From: Pegoplata infirma
Taxonomy: Eukaryota; Arthropoda; Insecta; Diptera; Anthomyiidae
DNA length: 64,000 nucleotides
Direction of reading: 5' to 3'
NCBI GenBank assembly: GCA_963921195.1
Contig: OY992539.1
Location: 42,576,657-42,640,656 of the forward strand
Part shown: piece by piece, positions 42,101 through 54,100 of the stretch
Numbering within the stretch: the stretch's first letter is position 1
Layout of the letters: each line of letters starts with the position of its first letter
Notes under the pieces: model-generated
What the model saw: only the letters and a program-made list of their open reading frames with translations
Databases searched by the model: none
What the model was told of the DNA's origin: nothing
Program-made: the position numbers and the translations under genes

Positions 42101-45100
42101 CAAAAAATTTCACAAAAAAACATCAATGGCATATTCTGAAAACGCAGAAACGTTCCTTTTTGAAAAATCTATTAAACCTTATCACTGCTCTTGCTGGTAA
42201 ACTCCTAGTCTAGGCTCAATGGCCAAAAGTCTGTCCTGTTCACCTGGGACGAAAAAAGTTTTGTGAAGAAAAATTTCACAAAAAACCATCAAACGCATAT
42301 TTTAAAAATGCAGAAATATTTCTTTTTGAATTTATCTATTAAATCGTATCACTAGTCTTGCTGGTGAACTCTTACTTTAGGCTGCATGGACTAAAGTCCG
42401 TCCTAGTCACCTGGGACGAAAAACGTTTTTATGAAGAAAAATTCCACAAAAAACATCAATTGCATATTCTAAAAATGCAAAAATATTCCTTTTTTAAATA
42501 TCTATCGAATCTTATCACTGATCTTGCTGGTGAACTCCTACTGTAGGTTCCATGCCCAAAAGTCCGTCCTGGTCACCCAAAGTACTATTTTTTACCCTTT
42601 TTGTAATTTTTTTTATAAATTTTAAAAATCTTCCTTTTTAAGTTCGTAAACTTTTCTTGAGTATTACCAATTGAAAATTTAAACAGCCTTACCACAAGAA
42701 AATAATATAAATTTAAAATGAGCTTTTAATTTTATTTCCATACAAATTGTTTTTGTTTTTAAAATCGACTTTCAAAAAATGTATTGAAAATTTGAAATTT
42801 AAAATAAAACTTTTGTTAAAATAGACTTTTTGTTTTCTTGTGGTAAGGGCCAAAGAGTTTTAAATTTGATTTTTTTTAGTTTCCATTTAAATCGATCATA
42901 TTTTAATGCAAATTTTCTAAATTTAAATTGATAGTTTAGATATTACCTGCAATTCTGCTACTCTTCGTGTTGTTATCATGGAAGACTCTATACATCCTTG
43001 AGTTAATGTCTCAAAACGATAAACCGTTTTCTCCAATGAAGATTTTTGTTTAGCCGCCTCTGTTGATTTATGTAAATCCATACGTTGTAATTCGTTTTCT
43101 AAATTCCATGTCGAATCATTTTCATTGATGCCCAAACGATTACACAGCAAATGTAAATTATCTATAGGTTTATCTAAATCTTCCAAAAGACTAAGCCATA
43201 ATAATGCCTTAATCATTTTACCATCACATATAATAGCAGGTAGAAAATCATCTTGACACGATATCCACAAAGCATCAACAATAAAACAACGTAAATCTCT
43301 TGGCTGTGAGGGCTGTAGACCCCAGGCTATAAAATTATTGCAACGTTGATTTGTTGCTATACTGTAGGAAACCAAAGTTTGAAATAATTCCATTTCATTT
43401 AAGGTGGGTGTAGATTTTTCATTAAAGACCATGAAAAACTGGCAACAACGATTAATTAATAATTCCAAACGGGTTTTAGTTTCAGACATTGAAAAGTTTG
43501 GAAATTGGGATACTAAAAACAAAGAAATATTTTAATAGAATATGAATGATTTAATATAGTTGAAGAAATGTTACCTTTAAAATTCCATGGTACATTTGTT
43601 TTTATAAAAAACATATTTAACCAATTCAATTGTAATTTAGCTTGTATGGAACGATAACCTTTAATAATATTTTGTGGTTGTTTTTCTTGATAGAATGCCA
43701 GCATATTGATTATATCCCAAAGTATCTGTAAATAGTGGTTTAGAAATGTTTTTTTTTAATTGATTGATGGTATTCAAGTCAGATTTTTTATCCTTGCAAC
43801 GGTGCAAGATTGCAACTTAAAAAAAAAAAATCGTGATGCGTTGTTGCAAGAAAACAAAAATAATCGCACTTTTCTTTAATAGCAATATTCAGGGTATTCG
43901 CTTCAGAAATTTTTGACCCTTGCAACAGTGCAATATTGCAACTTTTTTATTTTGCATCAAATTTTTATTTTTCTATTACCTTTTACATGACGCATCGTTG
44001 CAAAAAAGATTCCCGATAAATTCTAATAGTAATATAATTGCTTTTATATATTTACAAAGTATCAAGCAAATAAAGTTGCAAGCTTGACATTTCGCAATAT
44101 TGCAAGACTAAAATTTCTGACGTGAATTCCATTATTATTACTACTGTTTGCTAAATAACAATCAAATAATTTCGCACATTTGCAAGACTTAAATTTCTGA
44201 CATGAATTCTTTTAATTTTTATGCAAAGTAATATTTGTGACAACTTACACTAATATGTCCCAAGGACTTGAGAGATATTTCACCAATTGTTGTTAGCAAA
44301 TCAGCTATAGATTCTTCAGTCTTTAAATTGAATGGTGTAGTCTTTGAATACAGATGATATAAAGCTTTAACACAACTTTGTATAAGACCAGCTTCAATTA
44401 TATATTGTTGATCATCAGGGTCCTAGGAAAAATAAAGTTTTGATTAAAAAAAATTGGTTAAAAAAAATTTCGGATGGGCCCAATTTTAAATCCTCCATAA
44501 CATTTTTAAGAAAAAACAAGTAAAAATGTTAAATTCGGCTTAAGCGAACATGTAATATGTAAAAATATTGCAAAAGAATTGTGAAAAAAATTATATACAC
44601 GACTACAAATAGGGGCGGGCCTAAAAATATATTTCCTGATCTTCTTGGTCCAAGTGCAGTTCAATGGACTGCACATGTCACAAAAATGTTTCATTAATTG
44701 AATAAATATACAAATAAATTATGTAAAAAATTCTGTTTTTCTGGGGCAGCTTTAGTTCTTCAGGGGAAAAGCTTTTCCCCCCTGGTCTAATTTAGCCCAT
44801 TCAAAAACTTAACCAGCATACGATCAAAGCAAAGTTAGTTTTCTAGCTCTTTTATTTTGGTCTCTATCTTGTTCTCAACAGACAGCCGGACACATGGAAA
44901 TTCACAGAATGTCTAAGAAAGCATCACTGATCAATAATATAATTTATGGGGTCCTAGACCCATATTTCGATGTGTTATACATGGAATGACAAAGTGAGTA
45001 TACCCCCATACTGTATTTGGAGGGTATAAAAAGTACCATATTACCTTACATTTACCCCTTTTTAATCTGAAAATTATAAAAATGTCCTTCTCTCAGATGA

Positions 45101-48100
45101 GACTAAGATATTGGAGTCTTAGTATAATATTTATAAACAAATTTTAATTTTTCATAAGTGCCCCTTTTTCCCCCTTAAAGTCGAAATTTCAAAAAAAAAA
45201 AATCAAAATGCTTTATTTTTTTTGCTGAAGGTTTCATGATTCAAAATTTCAAGTTTCTAAGACCATTATTATAGGAAATCGAAAAAGTACCAAAGTACAA
45301 TTTTTTACCCTTTTTTAGTATCTGAAATTCCTAAGTCTTTACTTATAATGTTTGTTTTCGATGGAGGGTCCCACATTGCAAAAACACAATTTTTATGACC
45401 ATTATTTCAGGAGATTGAAAAAGTACACTTTTATACCCTTTTAGAAACGCAACTTCCAAAAAGTACTTTTGTCAGAATTTGTTTTTCGACTATACCAAAT
45501 CTATCTTTTTTATGCCCTCCAACAGTACGCACTTTGTCATTCCGTTTGTAGCGCATCGAAATATCGTATATCACAAAATCCACCAGAAAACACATAAAAA
45601 ATGCTATTTTCTGACCTTAGGTCTTTCGATTTTCTTTATATTAACGGTATGCATTCTCCATAAAGCTAATAAAACATATCCATTTTCAGTTTTTTAAATT
45701 TTAAAAAAATCGCGGTTTTTTCGCGACTTTAATTTTCTTCAAAAATTTAAAAAATCAAAAAAGTATGTTAATTTGAAGAGCCATATCTTCTGAAGTATCT
45801 ATCGGATTTCTACGATTCAAAAAGAATTTGATTCAAAAGTTCGTCCTTTTTTATACCAATGCAATAAAAAAAAAGTTTTTCAAAAAAAAGTGCATTTTTG
45901 ATGCAAATGCAATTTTTTGATGCATTTTTCTAAACTTTCTCCCCCTTCAATTTTTTTGAAACCTGCATAATTCGAAAATATGGCAATTTTTACACAAAAT
46001 TGACTACCGTTTTTTTTGTGACGGCGTTTCAAAAAATTTTCGTGATTTTTTTAAAACTACTTATTTGATTTTTTCCATACAAAAAATCAATTTAATGTTT
46101 ATTTTGCAATTTTATCAAAAAAGTATGTAACTTTAAAAAGCCATTTCTTCGAAAGTATCTATCGGATTTCTACGACTCAAAAAGCATTCGATTCAACTGA
46201 TTATCCGTTTTTATACCAATGCACTAACAAAAAATATTTTTTAAAAAAAATGCATTTTTGATGCAAATGCAATTTTTGGATGCATTTTTTAAAACTTTCT
46301 CCCCCTTCAATTTGTTTGAAACCTGCAAAAATCGAAAATATAGCATTTTTTACATAAAATTTGGTACATTTTTTTTTGTGACGGCGTTTCACAAAATTTT
46401 CGTGATTTTTTTAAAAAATGCTTATGTAGTTTTTTCTTAGACTAAAATTTTTTTTTGTTATTTTATGAATTTTATGAAAAAATTGTATGGAAAAACCAAT
46501 AAGGTATTTTTAAAAAAATTACAAAATTTTTACGAAACTCCGTCACAAAAAAAGCGGAACGCAATTTTGTGTAAAAAATGCTATATTTTCGATTTATGTA
46601 GGTTTAAAAAAAATTGAAGGGGGAGAAAGTTTTAAAAAATGCATCCAAAAAATGCATTTGCATCAAAAATGCACTTTTTTTTAAAAATATTTTTTTTTAT
46701 TACATTAATATAAAGTAAGACTGTCGTCTGAATCGAATGCTTTTTGAATTAAAGAAATCCGATAGATACTTTCGAAGATATGGCTATTCAAAGTAGCATA
46801 CTTTTTTGATTTTTTCAATTTTTGAAGAAAATTAAATTCGCGAAAAAATCGCGATTTTTTTTAAATATAAAAAACTGAAAATTGATATGTTTAATTGGCT
46901 CTATAGAGCACATGTGTACAAAAAATTTGATAAATTTGAAGACCCTCGGTCAGATTTTATAAAATCTTTGCTGGATTTCATGATATATATTACACAGGTT
47001 GACAAAATTTGAACTTTTTCAATTTGCCTGACCTTTGACAACTGATTTAAATGGATTTTAGCGTGCTGATTCCGAATCTGTTATCCAATTTTTTCCATCA
47101 GCTCGCGTTCGCGAGCAAATCACTGTTAAAAAGTCGAAAAAGTGCGTTTTTCACCAACTTTGCTTTGCTATAATTTCCAAAACTAATTTAAGAGCCTCAG
47201 TTTTAAACACGAACTTAACTATATTGGATGCGAGGATCCCAAAACTGGTATTAGCTTTTTTCTGACAGCTTCAGTTTTCGAGTTATTAAAAAAGGCATTA
47301 ATATTCAGACAAAATTAAAGAGGGCAAAAATTTTAAAATTTTATTTTTGCGATATCTCCAAAACTAAAGATGACTCAACAAAAGTAAGAGCATTTTTGGA
47401 ATAAGCATATCCAACATACCTAAAATCGTCATTCACTTTTTGGATGTAAGTCAAGTGTCGGTAAATATGGACTCACAAACATGCCAAAAATAGCCTATTT
47501 TCAAAGATTCCTTTGGCTATATCTCAAAAACTAGAGCTGACCCAAAAAAACGATAGCCAGATTTGAAATCAGCGTACCCCAATTACCCAAAACTAGCTAT
47601 CAGAACCCGGGCAAAAAAAAGTGTTGCCCTGTGTTATTGATCCATGATCGATTCTAAGACATTCTGTGAATGTCCGTCTGTCCGTCCGTCTGTCTGTAGA
47701 TGGCACGATGCAGTCCAAAATAAAAGAGATAGCCTCCTGAAATTTGCACGAATATGTCTCATAGTCCTAGGCAGGTTAAGTTCGTAAATGGGCAAAACTA
47801 AACCCACTAAACCAACTGTCGTGGCCCATTGTGGCAAAAAATGCAACTGCAGCCAACTTCAGTTTATCTATATTTTTTTATTCTCTTAATGTTATCTATT
47901 GTGCCTTTTTTCAACAAACAAAGAAAATTTAAAGCATACTGTTTGCTGACTTTAAGAAGAAAGGTTACACCAATTGAGTAAGATTTATTTAAAAAACATT
48001 TGTATTCTTTTATTTAATTCATATTTATTTTTTCTTAGAGAATAAACACCCCAATAAACAATCAATTTCTTAAACCATTAAAATTAAAGGAATTTTGAGT

Positions 48101-51100
48101 TTTATTCGCTTTTGGGAAAGGTTTGTCAGCATCAGTATCGTCACATCTTTATTCTTCAATTGACTGCAATTGATATAGTTTATTTTGGGAAAGCAGTCAA
48201 TGTCAATAACGCCGGTGAGAACGAGCAACAGGCAAAATAAGGGAGTTCCACCAGAAAGACTTGGGTTCGAAGAAGATATGAATACGCCACCAGGGAGAGT
48301 AGAAAATGGCACCTCTACAAATCGCGCCACAACAGGTAATAGCGTCGTTAATACAAGCGCATTTGCCGGCACACCAGCCAACACAAGTGCAAATAGCAGC
48401 AGCGCAGTCGCCAACGCTGCCGATGGTAAAAATCAACATGGCGCGACAGCAAAGGCACCAACAGATATACAACAGTTGTCATTACAGTTTAATAAAAAAA
48501 TAGCAGAAATGCAGAGCCAATTTCAAAGGCAACTGCATGAGATGGGCAGAATACAGAACAACAGCAACTTGCAATTACAGTCTACAATCCAATCATTACA
48601 GGCCGCAGTGACAGCATTAGTACCTACAACAACAGAATTTCATAACAGCGCTGCTACAAATATAGAAAACAACACTCGTACAAATACAGAAGAATTACAA
48701 AATGGAGGCAGCCAGCCACCATCATTTTCACAGGGCTCTTCAAATAGCAATCATTGGGGATATGCTAAGACAATTGATTTGCCAAAATTTTCAGGTAATC
48801 CCATTGACTGGCCAATGTTCGAAAGGTCGTACGAGGACACCAACACAGAATTTCGTTACTCTGACACTCGCAACATAATACGTTTACGTGATGCTCTTCA
48901 TGGTGAGGCCAAAATGGCAGTGGACTCCTTATTACCATATCCAAATAGTGTTACAGAAATAATGAAAACTTTAAAAGAAAATTTTGGTAGGCCTGAACAA
49001 ATCATAAACAGTCAAATCGTTGAAATTCGCAAACTAGCTGCAATTCCATCTGGTAATGTAAGATTGATTGTGCCATTTGCCAACAGGGTAAAAAATATGA
49101 CAGCATTTATCAGATATGCAAATGCAAATCATCGTTTGAGTGACACAACGCTATTAAGTGAACTAATAGCTAAATTACCAGTGGAAAAGCAGCTTGACTG
49201 GGCCGAATATAAGGAAAACCTAAATGGGTATGCAAATATAGAAAATTTTAGTAATTTTTTGGACATTGTAGCAAGAAGAGCAAATTCTGTTGCCGACTCT
49301 TTACCTAATACAGCTGTACCACTAAGAGATAATAGAATCAATGATGCTGGTCATAATGGTAATAAAAATGTAGCACCAAGAAGACGTGTTTTATTAGCAG
49401 CATCCTGTGAGAAGTGTTTGGTATGTAGTGATAATTGTGTTAAATTTTCTACTTGCCCAGTTTTCGAAAAAATGACAAATAATGAACGATGGGCTAAAGT
49501 AAAAGAAATCAGAGTGTGCTTTTCGTGTTTAAAAAAAGGGCATTCAATAGCCAAATGCAACGTTAAAAGAAAATGCGGTATAGATGGATGTGAAAAAGTG
49601 CACAACAGATTGCTTCATAAAAAAGAAAAGCCCAATCAACAGCCGCCGCCACAACAGAATCAACAGCCGCCGCCACAACAGCATCAACAGCCGCCGCCAC
49701 AACAGCATCAACAGCCGCCGCCACAACAACAACCAGGTCAAGTGGAACAGTTTTATAGTGCAGACGCAAATAGAGAAAACGCTGATGTTTTATTTCAAGT
49801 GATGCCAGTGACAGTAACAGCCGGCGATATAAAAGTGCAAACATATGGTTTCGTTGATCAAGGTGCATCGCACTCAATGATAGAATGGGACTTAGCTGAC
49901 AAATTAGGACTTACGGGTAAAAGGGACACATTATCACTACAGTGGCTAGGAAGTGTAACTTCAACAAATCCTACAAAATTGGTAAGCTTTACAATTATGG
50001 GAAATGATAATTTTTGCAAGCCATTTGAAATGTCAAATGTATACACGGTACGTAACATGAATTTACCCATACAGTCTCTTAATATTAAAACTTTACCAAA
50101 TGATACAAGAAAACATTTTGAAGATTTACATTTTGTCAGCTATAGAGACGCAAAGCCACAGATTGTCATTGGTCTTGATTACGCACACCTCACTGCCGCT
50201 ATAGAAACGCCGACAATAACAACAAACACAGGGCCGGTAGTCACAAAAACACAGCTGGGCTGGCTGGTGCATGGTCGTATTAATTATTTTGGATTTTCTG
50301 CAAAACATCGTGTTTTGTTTACGAAAAAGAGTGAAAAGGAGAGATTAGATAATTTAGAAAATCTCGTAAAAGAATATTTCACAAACGAAAATTTTGGTAT
50401 TGAAACATCAACACAAGAGGTATTGTCAAATGATGATCAATATGCAATTAAAATAATGGAAACAACAACACGGCGCGTAGAAGAACGTTACGAGGTTGGT
50501 ATGCTTTGGGCACCTAAATTTAAATCATTCCCAGAAAGTTATAATGCAGCAAAACGTCGTTTAGAAACGCTGGAAAAGCAAATGGTACGGGACAACGAAT
50601 TAGCCGTCGAATACCGTACGAAAATCAATGATTATTTGGAGAAGGGCTATGCACGTAAGTTAAGTATAGATGAAGCTACCGTAACGTCCCCGAAGTTATT
50701 TTATTTGCCACACTTTGCGGTCCGTAATCCAAACAAAAATGGTATACGCATTGTGTTCGATGCTGCGGCAGAAATAAATGGTATGTCGCTTAATAAAGCC
50801 TTAGTATCGGGACCGGATATAAATCAGCCACTTTTAAAAATTTTGTTTAAATTTCGCCAGTCACCTATAGCAGTGTGTGGTGACATACGCGAAATGTTTC
50901 TTCAAGTCGCAATAAGAAAAGAGGACCAAGATTGTCAACGATTTCTTTGGCGTTCTGGCGATTTAATTGAAACGTACGTTATGATGAGGATGACATTCGG
51001 TGCAACTTGCTCACCCACACTTGCTCAACACATTAAGAATGTCAACGCACAGCAATTCAGCGATAAGTGGCCGCGTGCAGTTGAAGGCGTTATAGAACGA

Positions 51101-54100
51101 CATTATGTTGACGACTATGTTGACTGTTTTGAGAGTGAAGAAGAAGCATGTGTTGTTGTACCACAGGTGATTGCCATACAAAAGAAAGCTGGTTTTGACT
51201 TAAGAAACATCGTATCAAATTCAGAAAAAGTACTACAAAAAATTGGGTGCAGTATGGTAAAAAACAACGATAGTGCCATAAATGTTAATTGTGAAAAAAT
51301 AGAGCGCATACTGGGAATGCATTGGTCAACTTTAACAGATAATTTGTTTTTTGTATTTAAATTTCAAAAGGTATCAAAAGATATTTTGAATGGACAGCGT
51401 AAGCCTTCAAAAAGAGAAATCTTAAGCCTTAACATGTCAATTTTTGATCCATTTGGTATTCTCAGCAACTTTTTAATTTCATCTAAAGTTATTTTACAGA
51501 AATTATGGACGCTTGGACTTGGCTGGGATGAAGAAGTACCAGACTCAATTTACAAAGAATGGTCATCATGGCTGACTGAATTGCCAAGGGTAGAAGAGGT
51601 AAAGGTACCGCGCTGTTATCATTCAAAATTTATGGCATCGGATTCTATTGATTTACACATCTTTGCTGACGCCAGCGAGAGCGCATTGGCCGTAGTTGCC
51701 TACTGGCGAATTATTAATAATGGCGTCGTTAGTATCCATTTCATAGCAGCAAAAACAAAGTGTTCACCCTTGCGATACCAATCCATACCGCGTTTGGAAC
51801 TTCAAGCTGCAGTCATGGCAGTCCGATTGAAAAATACAATTATTAGTAGCCATACGGTTTCAATTAAAAACATCCACTATTGGAGCGATTCAACAACAGT
51901 TATAAATTGGATACGATCAGATACCCGGCGCTACAAGCAATTTGTTGCAAACAGAATAACAGAAATTTTAGAAAATAGTAATGTGTCTGAATGGAGATGG
52001 TTGCCATCTGAACAAAATGTTGCTGATGAGGGCACGCGCCCAAAATTTCCACCCTGTTTTCAGCCGAATGGTCGATGGACACGAGGACCAGATTTTTTGT
52101 TGAAAAATTGTGAGCGATGGCCAATACAACCACACAATTACAACAAACAAGAAGATACTACAGAATTGCGATCAAAGCATCATATTCTTTTGGCAGAAAG
52201 CGTAAGATTTTTAAAAATTGATTTTAAAAGATTCTCAAATTATTCCAGACTGAGACGAAGTGTAGCTTGGATTCTGCGTTTCATCAACAATTGCAAAGCA
52301 AGCAAAGCAAAGGAACCGGTAATGAAAGAGTGTTTAACAGCAGAAGAAGAACAAAAAGCTGAACGAATTCTTTGTCGATTGGTGCAAGTGGAAGCATTTT
52401 CTTGTGAGTATGCGAATTTATCAAAAAACAACCCAATAGCAAAAGATAGCTGTTTGCGTCAACTCAATCCTTATATCGATGAGCATGGTGTGATGCGACT
52501 CAGTGATCGCATTGAAAACGCGCCGTTGGTTTCGGTTGCCACAAAAAGGCCAATATTGCTTCCTAAGAATCACCCATTTACAACATTACTGCTGTTTTGG
52601 TATCATTGCAAATGGCGCCACATAAATCTTATGCTTATTGTCAACGAGGTCAGACAAAAGTTCTGGATACCGTCGTTACCCACTTTGATGAAAAGAGTTG
52701 CAGCAAAATGTAATTATTGCCGAATAAGAAATGCAAAACCAACGCAGCCAATAATGGGATTGTTGCCAGCTGACAGGCTTACGCCTTACGTACGCCCGTT
52801 CACTTATAGTGGGCTAGATTTTTTTGGTCCAGTTGCTGTTGCTGTTCGTCGTCAACGTGAAAAACGTTGGGTTGCCCTATTTACATGCCTTACAACCCGC
52901 GCCATACATTTGGAGATCGCTACAGATTTGTCTTCGGATGCCTGTTTAATCTGTATACGTAATTTTGTGAACCGTCGTGGTGTGCCGCTGCAAATACGTA
53001 GCGATAACGGGACAAATTTTGTTGGCCTACAAAAGGAGCTTAGAGGAGAATTAAATTTTGTCGATCATGAAGCCATTCATTCAAATTTGTCACCTTTGGG
53101 AATAAAATGGAAATTTAATTGCCCGTCAAACCCAAGTGCTGGTGGAGTGTGGGAGCGATTAGTGCAATCGGTAAAGAAGGTGTTGTATATAATTCTTAAG
53201 GAAACAGCTCCAAGAGTGGAAACTCTAAACAGTTTTCTCATCGAAGCCGAAAATATAGTGAATTCCCGCCCTCTTACTCATATTCCAGTAACGCCAGATG
53301 AAGCCGAACCTCTCACTCCGAACCACTTTTTGCTTAACACAACAAACTCTACGCAAACACCGGCGCCCTATGACCCCAAGTTGCTCTGTATGCGAAAACA
53401 GTGGCGTATAGCGCAAACTTTGAAAAATGGATTTTGGAAGCAGTGGTTACTCGAATATTTGCCCGATTTAACTCGACGTGCAAAATGGTGTCAACATACA
53501 AAAGCGCCATCTGTTGGTGATTTGGTGTTGCTGTGTGACACAGATTCCCCTCGCTCGCAATGGAAGCGTGGTAGAATCAAAAAACTTTATTTTGGAAAAG
53601 ATAACGTTGCTCGTTTTGCCGATGTTGAGACTTCACAAAATGTTACTAGAAGACCAATATCGAAGATGGCCATTTTAGATGTCATCGAAGCGTGATGAGG
53701 TGAATCTCGAGCCTTCATCGATTCACGGAGCCGGGGATGTCGTGGCCCATTGTGGCAAAAAATGCAACTGCAGCCAACTTCAGTTTATCTATATTTTTTT
53801 ATTCTCTTAATGTTATCTATTGTGCCTTTTTTCAACAAACAAAGAAAATTTAAAGCATACTGTTTGCTGACTTTAAGAAGAAAGGTTACACCAATTGAGT
53901 AAGATTTATTTAAAAAACATTTGTATTCTTTTATTTAATTCATATTTATTTTTTCTTAGAGAATAAACACCCCAATAAACAATCAATTTCTTAAACCATT
54001 AAAATTAAAGGAATTTTGAGTTTTATTCGCTTTTGGGAAAGGTTTGTCAGCATCAGTATCGTCACACCAACCTTTAAAAAACACAATTTTTTACGTGTTT

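Larger units (their letters stand above)
47817..54066 (+). mobile_element. Intact BEL/Pao LTR retrotransposon
   Basis: 6250 bp with two 329-bp LTRs that look identical by eye, one uninterrupted gag-pol frame and 5-bp flanking duplications CCAAC (47812-47816 and 54067-54071). It has no separate envelope gene. A purine-rich tract (about 53725-53737) precedes the 3' LTR. It lies antisense in an mv intron. The identical LTRs suggest a young, possibly active copy. Confidence 0.95.

Noticed and set aside
49563..49877. Val/Ala-rich antisense frames over the BEL gag-pol
   Set aside because: Shadow of the CAG/CCG-rich Q/P linker on the coding strand.
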